DNA from: Chryseobacterium ginsenosidimutans
GTDB lineage: Bacteria; Bacteroidota; Bacteroidia; Flavobacteriales; Weeksellaceae
DNA length: 64,000 bases
NCBI RefSeq assembly: GCF_024807225.1
Contig: NZ_JANUCO010000001.1
Coordinates: forward strand, 2,046,001 to 2,110,000
Reading direction: 5' to 3'
In this document: piece by piece, positions 43,768 to 53,071 of the stretch
How the letters are laid out: the number at the start of each line of letters is the position of its first letter
How positions within the stretch are numbered: the first letter of the stretch is position 1
Program-made: the position numbers and the translations under genes
The notes under the pieces: model-generated
Seen by the model: only the letters and a program-made list of their open reading frames with translations
Told to the model about the DNA's origin: nothing
The model's database searches: none

Positions 43768-44892
43768 ATGAAAAAGATTCAAATGGTTGACTTACAAAGT
43801 CAGTATTACAAAATAAAGAATGAAGTAGATAATGCAGTTTTAAATGTAATGGATTCAGCGGCTTTTATCAACGGCCCGGAAGTAAAGTCATTCCAGAATG
43901 AATTAGAGTCTTATTTAGACGTAAAACATGTTATTCCTTGTGCCAATGGTACCGATGCACTTCAGATTGCTTTAATGGCACTTGATCTGAAGGAAGGAGA
44001 CGAAATCATCACCGCAGATTTTACCTTTGCAGCAACAGTGGAAGTTATTCATTTATTGAAGCTTACATCTGTTTTGGTAGATGTAGATTATGATACGTTT
44101 ACGATTTCGACAGAAGCAATTAAAAAAGCGATCACTCCAAAAACAAAAGCGATTATTCCGGTACATATTTTCGGACAGTGTGCGAATATGGAAGAAATTT
44201 TAAAGATTGCAGAAGAGCATAATTTATTTGTAATTGAAGATAATGCACAGGCAATCGGTGCAGAATATACATTCTCAGACGGAACTGTAAAACAGGCAGG
44301 AACAATGTCTACGGTAGGTACAACGTCTTTCTTTCCATCGAAAAATTTAGGTTGCTACGGAGACGGAGGAGCGATTTTTACCAATAATGATGAATTGGCG
44401 CACCGTTTAAGAGGAATCGTAAACCACGGAATGTACGAAAGATATTATCATGATGAGGTGGGTGTCAACTCAAGATTGGACAGTATTCAGGCTGCGGTGT
44501 TGAGAAAAAAATTACCTCAGTTGGATAATTATAATGAAGCAAGAAAAAAGGCTGCTGATTATTATGATGAAGCTTTTGCAGGAAATGAGAATATTTTAAC
44601 ACCAAAAAGAGCAGAAAATTCTACGCATGTTTTCCACCAATATACGTTGAGAATCTTGAACGGAAAACGTAATGAATTACAGAAATTTTTAACGGAAAAA
44701 GAAATTCCTGCCATGATTTATTATCCTGTAGCTTTGAGAAAGCAAAAAGCATATTATCAGGAAAGTAATGATGCAGATTTTGTATACACAGATAAGCTTC
44801 TGGATCAGGTGATTTCTCTTCCTATGCACACGGAATTGGATGATGAGCAGTTGAAGTATATTACGGATGCTGTGTTGGAATTTATGGGGTAA
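43768..44892 (+). CDS. DegT/DnrJ/EryC1/StrS-family sugar aminotransferase
   Basis: About 374 residues from the ATG at 43768 (MKKIQMVDLQSQYYKIK); an upstream ATG at 43732 adds twelve hydrophobic residues not typical of the family. PLP-binding features are clear: PCANGTDALQIALMAL, VDVDYDTFTI, VIEDNAQAIGAEY and SFFPSKNLGCYGDGGAIFT with the PLP lysine. These enzymes transaminate keto-sugar nucleotides for surface polysaccharide or glycoprotein glycans. A small membrane protein, galE and a cytidylyltransferase follow on the same strand, consistent with a sugar-nucleotide group. Confidence 0.93.
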   Translation: MKKIQMVDLQSQYYKIKNEVDNAVLNVMDSAAFINGPEVKSFQNELESYLDVKHVIPCANGTDALQIALMALDLKEGDEIITADFTFAATVEVIHLLKLTSVLVDVDYDTFTISTEAIKKAITPKTKAIIPVHIFGQCANMEEILKIAEEHNLFVIEDNAQAIGAEYTFSDGTVKQAGTMSTVGTTSFFPSKNLGCYGDGGAIFTNNDELAHRLRGIVNHGMYERYYHDEVGVNSRLDSIQAAVLRKKLPQLDNYNEARKKAADYYDEAFAGNENILTPKRAENSTHVFHQYTLRILNGKRNELQKFLTEKEIPAMIYYPVALRKQKAYYQESNDADFVYTDKLLDQVISLPMHTELDDEQLKYITDAVLEFMG

Positions 44893-44898
44893 ATTTAA

Positions 44899-45309
44899 AT
44901 GAAGAAAAGAATTTTTGAATACAAGGCAGTTTATTACTTAGCTCTTATAGCTAGTTTTTTATTATTGTTTTTTTCATTTAAGGCTGTAATGTCATTGTTT
45001 AATGATTATAACATATTAAAATTATTATTCGTTCCTTCGGCACTAATTCTTAATTTATTTACATTTATCAACTTAATAGGAAAATATAAAAGAGCTATTT
45101 TATTTCTTAATATTACCTTGTGTTTATTTATTTTTTTAACCGGAAGAGCTACAATAACTGATATTTTAACTCAGGGTTTATCTCTGGAATATGATTCTTA
45201 TAAATATTTATTATCATTCTTAGTAGTTTTAATAATTACTAATAAATATAAAGTAAGAAGAGTTGAACCCGATAATGAAATAGATGACATAGGAAAACAC
45301 AATGATTAA
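44899..45309 (+). CDS. Small four-TM membrane protein of unknown function
   Basis: A 136-residue protein starting six bases after the aminotransferase stop. Four hydrophobic segments are visible (YYLALIASFLLLFFSFKAVM, LLFVPSALILNLFTFINLI, AILFLNITLCLFIFLTG and YLLSFLVVLIITN), followed by a charged tail. It resembles small unclassified membrane proteins of Flavobacteriia. Position between the aminotransferase and galE suggests co-transcription only; it could simply be a passenger. Not recognised as a flippase or GtrA protein. Confidence 0.75.
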   Translation: MKKRIFEYKAVYYLALIASFLLLFFSFKAVMSLFNDYNILKLLFVPSALILNLFTFINLIGKYKRAILFLNITLCLFIFLTGRATITDILTQGLSLEYDSYKYLLSFLVVLIITNKYKVRRVEPDNEIDDIGKHND

Positions 45310-45327
45310 AAAAACAATTACTAAAAA

Positions 45328-46350
45328 ATGGCAATACTCGTAACGGGAGGTTTAGGATATATTGGTTCGCACACGGTTGTAGAACTTTTAAATAACGATT
45401 TTGAAGTTGTTATTGTAGACGATTTATCTCATTCAGAAAGATTTATTTTAAATAATATAGTAGAAATTACAGGGAAAAAGCCTGTTTTTTATCCATTTGA
45501 TTTAAAGAGAAAAGAACTTCTGACGCAGGTTTTCGATGCACATCAGATTGATGGATGTATCAATTTTGCTGCGTTTAAAGCAGTGGGTGAAAGTCAGGTA
45601 AAACCGGTTGATTATTATGAGAATAATTTATTTTCATTAATTAATATTTTGCAGGAATTTAAAGAAAGAGAGATTTCAAATTTCATTTTCAGTTCATCTT
45701 GCACAGTTTACGGACAGGCAGATACAATGCCGATTGATGAAAATACGCCTCTAAAAATGCCCGAAAGTGTTTACGGAAAGACAAAACAGATGGGTGAGGA
45801 GATCTTAATTGATTTTGCAAAAGCTTATCACCGAAAGATTTCGTTATTAAGATATTTTAATCCGATTGGAGCGCATCCATCAGCAAAAATTGGGGAATTG
45901 CCGATTGGGGTTCCGAATAATTTAGTACCTTACGTCATGCAAACTGCGGCAGGAATCCGTGAAAAGCTAAGTATTTGGGGTGATGATTATCCTACAGAAG
46001 ACGGAACGGCTGTTCGTGATTATATTTACGTTGTAGATCTTGCGAAAGCCCATGTTGCAGCTTTGAAAAAATTAATGGAAAGTAATTCCGATGAAACTGA
46101 GGTTAATATTTATAATCTTGGAACAGGAAAAGGTTCTTCGGTTTTAGAAGTGGTAAAAGCTTTTGAAACGGCAAATAATGTAGAAGTTCCTTACCAGATC
46201 TGCGATAGGAGAGAAGGTGATATTACCATTGCTTATGCCAATGTCGACAAAGCTGAAAAAGAGCTTAACTGGAAGTCGGAAACTTCACTGGAAGACGCTC
46301 TGAGAACGGTTTGGCAATGGCAAAAATATTTAGAAACAAGAGACATTTAA
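45328..46350 (+). CDS. galE: UDP-glucose 4-epimerase
   Basis: A 340-residue extended SDR enzyme interconverting UDP-glucose and UDP-galactose. The NAD loop is VTGGLGYIGSHTVVELL. NFAAFKAVGESQVKPVDYY, FSSSCTVYG and the catalytic YGKTKQMGEE (Tyr-x3-Lys) follow, then LRYFNPIGAHPSAKIGE and GTAVRDYIYVVDLAKAH, the usual GalE string. It probably supplies galactose or related sugar nucleotides to the surface-glycan group it sits in. Confidence 0.95.
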   Translation: MAILVTGGLGYIGSHTVVELLNNDFEVVIVDDLSHSERFILNNIVEITGKKPVFYPFDLKRKELLTQVFDAHQIDGCINFAAFKAVGESQVKPVDYYENNLFSLINILQEFKEREISNFIFSSSCTVYGQADTMPIDENTPLKMPESVYGKTKQMGEEILIDFAKAYHRKISLLRYFNPIGAHPSAKIGELPIGVPNNLVPYVMQTAAGIREKLSIWGDDYPTEDGTAVRDYIYVVDLAKAHVAALKKLMESNSDETEVNIYNLGTGKGSSVLEVVKAFETANNVEVPYQICDRREGDITIAYANVDKAEKELNWKSETSLEDALRTVWQWQKYLETRDI

Positions 46351-46381
46351 AAAAATTAAGTCCAAAAAAGAATTTATTAAT

Positions 46382-46840
46382 ATGAAAACACAAAGAATAG
46401 GCATTACGTTTTCGTCATTCGATTTATTACATGCCGGTCACATCAAAATGCTGGAGGAAGCTAAAACGATTTGTGATTACCTTATTGTGGGTCTGCAGAT
46501 CGATCCTTCTCATGATCGACCTAACAAAAATAAACCTACTCAAACTATTGTAGAAAGATATATTCAGTTGAAAGCCGTGAATGCTGTAGACGAGATTATT
46601 CCTTATTATACGGAAGAAGATCTGGAAGATATTTTGAAATCTTTTGTAATTGATGTAAGAATTATCGGAGACGATTATCTGGACAGAGATTTCACAGGAA
46701 AAACATACTGCGAAGAGAAAGGCATCGAGATCTACTACAACAAAAGAGATCACAGGTTTTCCTCGAGTGATTTGAGAAAAAGGATTTACGAAGCAGAAAA
46801 AGGTAAAATTTCAAGAACTGAAACTGAAACAGTAAAATAA
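46382..46840 (+). CDS. Cytidylyltransferase-family nucleotidyltransferase
   Basis: A 152-residue protein of the glycerol-3-phosphate cytidylyltransferase-like family. The HIGH-type motif is FSSFDLLHAGHIKMLEEAK, the central strand pair is DYLIVGLQID, and the late signature is RFSSSDLRKRI. Such enzymes attach CMP (or AMP) to a phosphorylated head group; the likely product here would be CDP-linked, but the acceptor cannot be told from sequence. It follows galE by 31 bases and ends with a terminator shared with the convergent receptor gene. Confidence 0.88.
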   Translation: MKTQRIGITFSSFDLLHAGHIKMLEEAKTICDYLIVGLQIDPSHDRPNKNKPTQTIVERYIQLKAVNAVDEIIPYYTEEDLEDILKSFVIDVRIIGDDYLDRDFTGKTYCEEKGIEIYYNKRDHRFSSSDLRKRIYEAEKGKISRTETETVK

Positions 46841-46872
46841 AAAAATCCCGAAAGTAATTTTCGGGATTTTTG
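46841..46872. terminator. Bidirectional terminator between cytidylyltransferase and TonB-receptor genes
   Basis: AAAATCCCGAAA (46842-46853) with TTTCGGGATTTT (46859-46870), loop five bases. Confidence 0.88.
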
Positions 46873-46889
46873 TTTGTATATAAGAAGGA

Positions 46890-49475
46890 TTACATTGGTC
46901 CTCCTTGTTGATCATCTCCTGTTGCATTGGAGTTGATATCTTTTTTCTTCTTAACCTGTTCTACTTTTTCTCCTTGCTTGAATCTGTATGTTAAAGAAAC
47001 TGAGAATTGTCTTGGTTGCCATTGGTTGTAAGATTCTCTAATACCTGTAGCAAGATAATTAACACTTCTCATAGAACGTGTATTAAATATATCCTGCATG
47101 TTGAAAGAAATTGTTCCATCTCCGTTCCAGATTGTTTTGGATGCCCCAAGATTTAAAGCATACATTGCTTTCCTGTCTTGACTTGCTGTATTTTGCGCTC
47201 CTCTGTAAAAACCTTGTAATTGGAAACTGAATGTTTTATCTACTTTCAAAGTAGCATTTAATCTTGCTCTGGTAGATAAACCATCACCTGCATAAGATTG
47301 AGTTCTGATAATGTCATTTCCTTTTACGTCAATTGTTTTATAAGAATATTCTCCAGTTGTTTTATATCCGAATAAACTAAAGCTACCCATTAATTTTAAC
47401 CAAGGAAATACATCAGCAGTTCCATTGAAATCCAAACCATATTGCTCATTAGTTCCTAAATTAATAGGAGTTGTATAATAAATATTTGTTCTTTCATCCT
47501 CCTGATATGCAACTATTTTGCTATCATCTGTGGTTTTTCTATAAAAAAGAGTAGGGTTTAATGTAAATTTCTTTTTAGAAATACTATATCCAAACTCAAA
47601 TGAATCTACGTAAGATGGATTAAGATCCACATTTCCTAAGAATAAGTTTTGATTATCTGTAATAGAGAAATAAGGGATCAGGAACCAAGAACGAGGTCTG
47701 TCAATTCTTCTTGAATAATTCAATAAGAACTGATTGTCTTTTCCTAAATCATAACTTAAATACACACTTGGGAATAAGTTGTTATAATTTTTATTATTGT
47801 CAATAGTTGTTCCTTCAAGGTTTCTGTAATCTACTTTCACATTAGAAAGCTCGTCTCTAACTCCTAATTGATAACCCAATTTTCCTATTTTACTACGGAA
47901 CTGTGCGTAGAAAGCATTAAATAATTCATCATAGTTTGTAACGTTAGTGAATTTATTTAAAGGAGCAAACGGAATGTTTAAACCATCTGCTTCATTAGCG
48001 GTGTTATCATAGAAATTAGTATTTCTATCAATTCTGTATCCCGCTTCCAATTTAGAATTTTCACCAAGAGGAAGTTCATAATCTACTTTTCCGATTACAG
48101 ATTTAGTAAGTGAATATTGAGCATTATTACTCAATGTATAGGTCATTTGTGGAAGAATATTTACGATGTTTCCGGTAGGATCTCTTTGAAGTAAATAGTC
48201 AGATTCCTGATAAATGTCTGTCGCATTATCACTTTTATTACTTTGAAGACTTAATGAAACAGATAAATTCTGTCCTTTATCATCAAATTTATGATCCCAT
48301 CCAAAATCTCCCTGAAAAGCTAAGTTAGTGTTATTACCATTACTTGTTCTTAAAGTGTAAGGATTAGGAAAAGGAGGGAAATTATAAAGATAATTGTAAT
48401 TAATCTTTCCATCTGTTTCGTTATCAAACGTTCTGATGGTTCCAGATAAATTTATAGAGTTTTTGTCGTCAATATCATATACAAAACCTGCTGTGGCATT
48501 ATAGTTTTTAGAATAATTTTTATTCTTGGTTTCCTGGTCAGATCTTAATAATTGAAAAATTTCATTTCTGTCATAGTTCATATTACTGTTTCTGTTGGTC
48601 GTTGTAGATTCATTGTATCCACCGCCGCCATTCACGAACCAAGTCCATTTATCTTTTCTCCAGCTTAGATTAGCATTCAACATTGTTTTAGGTTGATAAC
48701 CTAAAGTTCCGACAACACTACCATTGAATCCAACTTTCTTGCTTTTCTTTAAAATGATATTTAAAATACCAGAAGTTCCGCTTGCTTCGAATTTTGAAGA
48801 TGGGTTTGTAATTACTTCAATTCTTTCAATCTGATCAGCCGGAATACTCTGAAGAGCGTTACTTCCTTCCGAAATACCAAGAAGGGCAGAAGGTTTACCG
48901 TTAATTAAAAACTTAACATTCGAGCTCCCTCTCATAGAAACCGTACCATCTGTATCAACTTCTACGGAAGGAACATTTTGAAGAACATCTTGTAAATTAC
49001 CACCTTTACTGATAATATCCTGAGAAGGATCATACGTTCTTTTATCCAGTTCTACTTTATACGGTTTTGTAGAAGGTGCAGTGATGACAACTCCCTGAAT
49101 GTCTCCCGTTTTTATATTGGTAGCACTTTTTTCAGGTTCGATAGATAAAGCACCGATATTTCCGGCAGCTGTAATCTGTTTGTTGATCACACTTTTCTGG
49201 TAATCGATTGCTTCTACAGTAATATCATAAGCTCCGGGAGCAAGATCTAATTTGTATTGACCTTTTTCGTCGGTAAGTGTAGCATCGCTGAATAATTTAT
49301 TTGCCTTGTTACTGAACGTAACCGAAGCATAAGGTACAGGCTGATTGTTCTTATTAACAACCGACCCGGAAATACCTACTTTGTCCTGCGCAAAAGCAAA
49401 TGCCGCGGCTGAAAGTACAAAAGTAAGCCCTAAGGTTTTTTTTGTAAAAATGTTAATGATTTCCGTCTGATTCAT
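46890..49475 (-). CDS. TonB-dependent outer-membrane receptor of the OMP beta-barrel family
   Basis: An 861-residue protein. After the signal peptide (AFAFAQ) comes a carboxypeptidase-regulatory-like domain (ISGSVVNKNNQPVPYASVTF, to about residue 105). The plug follows (GGNLQDVLQNVPSVEVDTDG, SVMRGSSNV-like segment, RIEVITNPSSKFEASGTSG), then a barrel ending FSVSLTYRFKQG and a charged tail (KVEQVKKKKDINS). It lacks SusD and SusC hallmarks and matches the family often annotated as outer membrane beta-barrel protein. Substrate unknown, possibly iron or peptides. The 49476-49643 gap upstream holds nothing recognisable. Confidence 0.92.
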   Translation of the reverse strand: MNQTEIINIFTKKTLGLTFVLSAAAFAFAQDKVGISGSVVNKNNQPVPYASVTFSNKANKLFSDATLTDEKGQYKLDLAPGAYDITVEAIDYQKSVINKQITAAGNIGALSIEPEKSATNIKTGDIQGVVITAPSTKPYKVELDKRTYDPSQDIISKGGNLQDVLQNVPSVEVDTDGTVSMRGSSNVKFLINGKPSALLGISEGSNALQSIPADQIERIEVITNPSSKFEASGTSGILNIILKKSKKVGFNGSVVGTLGYQPKTMLNANLSWRKDKWTWFVNGGGGYNESTTTNRNSNMNYDRNEIFQLLRSDQETKNKNYSKNYNATAGFVYDIDDKNSINLSGTIRTFDNETDGKINYNYLYNFPPFPNPYTLRTSNGNNTNLAFQGDFGWDHKFDDKGQNLSVSLSLQSNKSDNATDIYQESDYLLQRDPTGNIVNILPQMTYTLSNNAQYSLTKSVIGKVDYELPLGENSKLEAGYRIDRNTNFYDNTANEADGLNIPFAPLNKFTNVTNYDELFNAFYAQFRSKIGKLGYQLGVRDELSNVKVDYRNLEGTTIDNNKNYNNLFPSVYLSYDLGKDNQFLLNYSRRIDRPRSWFLIPYFSITDNQNLFLGNVDLNPSYVDSFEFGYSISKKKFTLNPTLFYRKTTDDSKIVAYQEDERTNIYYTTPINLGTNEQYGLDFNGTADVFPWLKLMGSFSLFGYKTTGEYSYKTIDVKGNDIIRTQSYAGDGLSTRARLNATLKVDKTFSFQLQGFYRGAQNTASQDRKAMYALNLGASKTIWNGDGTISFNMQDIFNTRSMRSVNYLATGIRESYNQWQPRQFSVSLTYRFKQGEKVEQVKKKKDINSNATGDDQQGGPM

Positions 49476-49643
49476 AAGGAATTTTTTTATGTAAAATCGT
49501 GAAAGATTCTTCTTAATATTGCGAAATTGTTAATTGGGTTAATTCCGAAATACCAAGGGTAATTTATTATTTATAATGTATATGTCGCTTTAAAAAGCTA
49601 AATGTTAATTGTTGAATTGTTAAAATAAAGTTAAATATATTTT

Positions 49644-50669
49644 CTATTTTATATTTTTAGAATTCAGCCAGTCCTGATAGGCTTTTGCATTGATGGCGTG
49701 CTGTTCTGCACTTGCCGTAAACTTGTGATACCCGAATCTTGCAGGATCTGCGCACATAAAGATATAATCGTTCTTTTCGGCATCTAAAACGGCATCTACA
49801 GAGTTTTTGTCAACCACACAGATCGGTCCGGGAGGAATACCTTTGTTCGCATACGTATTGTAAGGCGATGGAGTAGGTAAATACTTGTAAAGAACTCTTT
49901 TGATTTGTTGTTTAAAATTGGTCTGCTTATTAATGGCATAAATTACCGTCGGGTCAGATTGAAGTTTCATATCTTTTCTGTAACGGTTCAGGTATAATCC
50001 TGCAATGGTTTTCATTTCATCTTTTTTTCCGCCGGATTCTTTATAAACAATAGAAGCCAAAGCGTAGATCTGATCTCTCGTTAAGCCAGATTGCTGCTCT
50101 TTCGCTTTTCTTTCGCTGTTCCAGAATTCATTGTACTGGTCATCAAATTTTTTGAAAAACTCTTTGGGAGTTACCGTCCAGAAAAAATTATAAGTATCGA
50201 TGAAGAAATATTTTTTAAGATCTTCAGCATTATTGTAGCCTTTCTCAATCGCAATGGTATTAAGATCGTTCACAAATTGTAAAGAATCAAGTTCTGTTTT
50301 TTTAGAAACCTTACCGATCATCTGATACATATCTCCAAAATCACCAATTCTAAAGCTGTTTTCGCTTTGATTTCCGGCTTTTATCATATTCACCAATTTG
50401 GAGTTTCCCGATCCTTTCTGGAAATGATAACGCCCCGCTTTGAAGTTTTTTTCAAGATCTTTTTCTTTGGCAACCGCTTCGAAAGATTCTTTATTGTCAA
50501 CATATTTTGCTGCAGAATCAAGGATTTGTTTAAAATTCGCATTATGAGGAATCAAAACATATCCATCTTTTCCGATGTTGTTTCCGTAATATTTTTTATA
50601 AAATCTAAAACCAAAAAATCCGCCTACTACAAATACAAGTAAGATGATAATGAGAATAGCTTTTTTCAT
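49644..50669 (-). CDS. mltG: Endolytic transglycosylase MltG
   Basis: A 341-residue inner-membrane lytic transglycosylase with one N-terminal membrane helix (IIIILLVFVVGGFFGFRFY). It cuts nascent peptidoglycan strands. YceG-type blocks are clear: LASIVYKESGGKKDEMKTIAGLYLNR with the catalytic Glu, QSDPTVIYA and SPYNTYANKGIPPGPIC near the C terminus, then ADPARFGYHKFTASAEQH. It follows dapF by 31 bases on the same strand, so the pair links peptidoglycan precursor and strand processing. Confidence 0.95.
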   Translation of the reverse strand: MKKAILIIILLVFVVGGFFGFRFYKKYYGNNIGKDGYVLIPHNANFKQILDSAAKYVDNKESFEAVAKEKDLEKNFKAGRYHFQKGSGNSKLVNMIKAGNQSENSFRIGDFGDMYQMIGKVSKKTELDSLQFVNDLNTIAIEKGYNNAEDLKKYFFIDTYNFFWTVTPKEFFKKFDDQYNEFWNSERKAKEQQSGLTRDQIYALASIVYKESGGKKDEMKTIAGLYLNRYRKDMKLQSDPTVIYAINKQTNFKQQIKRVLYKYLPTPSPYNTYANKGIPPGPICVVDKNSVDAVLDAEKNDYIFMCADPARFGYHKFTASAEQHAINAKAYQDWLNSKNIK

Positions 50670-50700
50670 TTAAATGTCGATTAAAAGTTTTTTTTGTTTT

Positions 50701-51468
50701 TTAAATAAGATCTACTTTACCTCTAAAAACCTGTTTCGCAGGACCTTCAAGCCAAATATTCTGGAATGAGTTTCCGCTTTTTTCAGCATAAACTTTAAGA
50801 TTTCCCCCTAAAGTTTTTACTTTGACAGAGATTAGATTGTTATTTTGTAAAAAAGTTAAAGCCGAAGCCGTAACTCCTGTTCCACAACTGAAAGTTTCGT
50901 CCTCAACGCCTCGTTCATAGGTTCTTACGAAGATTTCATCCTCCGTAATTTTTTCCACAAAGTTCACATTGATTCCTTTTTCTGCATAATTTTCAGAATT
51001 TCTGATGCCGTTTCCTTCTGCAAAAACATTATAATTCACCAAATCTTCAACATATTTTACATAATGCGGCGAACCTGTATTCATCACAGAATCTTTTCCA
51101 TCATTAGAAATGGTCTCTACATCGATCATTTTTAACTTCACGATTCCGTTGTGGATTTCTGCATCATGTTCACCGTCAATCGCGATGAACTTACATTTAT
51201 TCTCAAAAATATCGAGGAAAAAAGCAAAGGCAACCAGACATCTTCCTCCATTTCCGCACATTGTACTTTCTCCGCCGTCAGAATTGTAATACACCATTTT
51301 AAAATCGTACTTATCGTCATTTTCCAATAAAATAAGACCATCCGCGCCGATTCCGAAACGTCTGTCGCACAATTTTTCGATGATATCTTTTTCTTTAGGA
51401 AACTGAAGATCGCGATTATCAATCATTACAAAATCGTTTCCTGTCCCTTGATATTTATAAAATTCCAT
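50701..51468 (-). CDS. dapF: Diaminopimelate epimerase
   Basis: About 255 residues from the ATG at 51468 (MEFYKYQGTGNDFVMID); a twelve-residue upstream extension is not family-like. The enzyme converts LL- to meso-diaminopimelate for lysine and peptidoglycan. Both catalytic cysteines are in place: MCGNGGRC and SCGTGVTA, with ADG(L)ILLE and RTYERGVEDET between or near them. It lies upstream of mltG on the same strand. Confidence 0.95.
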   Translation of the reverse strand: MEFYKYQGTGNDFVMIDNRDLQFPKEKDIIEKLCDRRFGIGADGLILLENDDKYDFKMVYYNSDGGESTMCGNGGRCLVAFAFFLDIFENKCKFIAIDGEHDAEIHNGIVKLKMIDVETISNDGKDSVMNTGSPHYVKYVEDLVNYNVFAEGNGIRNSENYAEKGINVNFVEKITEDEIFVRTYERGVEDETFSCGTGVTASALTFLQNNNLISVKVKTLGGNLKVYAEKSGNSFQNIWLEGPAKQVFRGKVDLI

Positions 51469-51529
51469 ATTTTTTGATGTAATATTTTGTCTAAAATTGA
51501 ACATGCAAAATTACTACAATTAAAACAAA

Positions 51530-51556
51530 AAACGAACAGTGTGAGCTGTTCGTTTC
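51530..51556 (-). terminator. Intrinsic terminator after the Asn/Gly-rich lipoprotein gene
   Basis: AAACGAACAG (51530-51539) pairs with CTGTTCGTTT (51546-51555), with an A run on the left giving the minus-strand T-tract. Confidence 0.85.
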
Positions 51557-51572
51557 CTTATTTATAATCGTT

Positions 51573-52232
51573 TTATCTAAATCCGCCTCCGTTGGTTCTC
51601 GTTGGTTGAGGAGCTGTTTGCTGAGGTTGCGGTGAACTCTGCTGAGGTTGCGGAGAGCTGTTTCTAAAACCACCGCTGTTCGAGTTACTATTGTTGGTTG
51701 AAGAATTATTCCTAAACCCACCGTTTGAATTATTATTGTTAGAATTATTATTGCTTGATGAATTATTTCTAAAACCTCCGTTATTATTCTGAGGTCTTGG
51801 TGTATTTTGTGGTTGGTTGTTGAAACCGTTATTGGGTCTCTGTCCACTGTTTTGACCATTGTTTGGTCTGAATCCACCATTCGAAGTTCCGTCATTTACA
51901 CTACCTCTGAAACCGTTGTTGGGTCTTTGTGAAGTTGTTTGCCCGTTTCCGCCAGATCTTCTCTCAACATACACTTTTCTTCTGGTGTTGTTGTAGTTCT
52001 GATAATAATAAGGAGAACCGTTATCATAGTAATAACTCATGTTATTTCTGTAATAATATCCGTCATTTCCCCAATATCCTCCATTTCCGTAATATCCTTG
52101 AGGTGCATAATAATATCCGTTGTCATAAGAAGGATTTCCATATGAATCTGCATAAGGATCGGAATACACAGTACAAGCAGTCAAACTACTGATTGCTATA
52201 ATACCAAATGCTATTTTTAATAAATTTTTCAT
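51573..52232 (-). CDS. Low-complexity (Tyr/Gly then Asn/Ser-rich) lipoprotein
   Basis: A 219-residue lipoprotein (lipobox LTAC, Cys20). Residues about 25-85 are rich in Tyr, Gly and Asn (GYWGNDGYYYRNN). The remaining part is a disordered chain of Asn, Ser, Gln and Pro punctuated by a recurring GFR motif: GFRGSV, GFRPNN, GFRNNSSS, GFRNNSST, GFRNSS and a terminal GGGFR. It begins six bases after pnuC stops. Function unknown; the composition suggests an extended envelope or surface protein. Confidence 0.8.
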   Translation of the reverse strand: MKNLLKIAFGIIAISSLTACTVYSDPYADSYGNPSYDNGYYYAPQGYYGNGGYWGNDGYYYRNNMSYYYDNGSPYYYQNYNNTRRKVYVERRSGGNGQTTSQRPNNGFRGSVNDGTSNGGFRPNNGQNSGQRPNNGFNNQPQNTPRPQNNNGGFRNNSSSNNNSNNNNSNGGFRNNSSTNNSNSNSGGFRNSSPQPQQSSPQPQQTAPQPTRTNGGGFR

Positions 52233-52237
52233 GACTT

Positions 52238-52906
52238 TTATAAACTTTTTTTCTTAAAACTTTTTTTCCAACTGACGTATCCTTGTATCGCCATTATAGT
52301 AAATACCAAATATTGAACCGAAGTGATTCCTAGGCCTTTATAAATCATCATGGGCATGCAAATAAAATCTCCAATGATCCAGAAAATCCAGTTCTCAATG
52401 CGTCTTTTCGCCATAAACCACATGCCGACTAAAAATATCGAAGTGGTTATCACATCCAGCCAATTTCCCCAATCCAGATGATACAGACCGAGATTGGTAC
52501 CGTCCATAGAAAACTGATTATCAATATAAGGTTTGTAATAATAAATGACAGTTACCAGAATCAGACTTAATAAAAAAAGCAGGATTCCATAAATCCATTC
52601 TTTCTTTGAAGCCCACGTTACATCCACATGAATATGATCTTCAGAGCTTTTTGCCCACAAAATCCATCCGTACACACTCATTACGGTATAATAAACGTTA
52701 ATCATGCAATCTCCAAGCAATCCGAAGTTGAAAAGAATGTAAACGTATATTAAGGTAGAAACAATTCCGGTAGGATAGAGCCAGATATTTTTTTTAATGG
52801 AAAAATAAACACTCAGAATTCCGACGATCGCAGCGAACGATTCTAAGAAAATCTGGAACGTTGTGTAGCTTTCGTAGGGCTTTACGAAAAGATCGTATAA
52901 ATTCAT
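52238..52906 (-). CDS. pnuC: PnuC-family vitamin-precursor transporter
   Basis: About 222 residues from the ATG at 52906 (MNLYDLFVKPYESYTTFQIF). It has seven to eight membrane segments and the family's tryptophan/asparagine-rich blocks: KKNIWLYPTGIVST, YTVMSVYGWILWA and NWLDVITTSIFLVGMWFMAKRRIENWIFWIIGD, typical of PnuC facilitators for nicotinamide riboside. Related PnuT members carry thiamine; with no TPP riboswitch or thiamine gene visible here, nicotinamide riboside is the default. The lipoprotein gene downstream may share its transcript. Confidence 0.88.
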   Translation of the reverse strand: MNLYDLFVKPYESYTTFQIFLESFAAIVGILSVYFSIKKNIWLYPTGIVSTLIYVYILFNFGLLGDCMINVYYTVMSVYGWILWAKSSEDHIHVDVTWASKKEWIYGILLFLLSLILVTVIYYYKPYIDNQFSMDGTNLGLYHLDWGNWLDVITTSIFLVGMWFMAKRRIENWIFWIIGDFICMPMMIYKGLGITSVQYLVFTIMAIQGYVSWKKSFKKKSL

Positions 52907-53071
52907 GACCTCAAAAATAAACAAAAAAAGAGAGATTTGAAAATGATGTAATAAATATGGAAATCAGATTTTTATATTTTTAAATTTAAAATTTTTAATT
53001 AAAGTTTATTAATAAAGGTTAATGTTTCTAATTTTTTTATATTTTCGTAAATCTTTAATAAATAATAAAAT

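Noticed and set aside
52238..52906. Thiamine-specific PnuT with TPP riboswitch
   Set aside because: No THI-box-like sequence upstream and no thiamine gene next to it.
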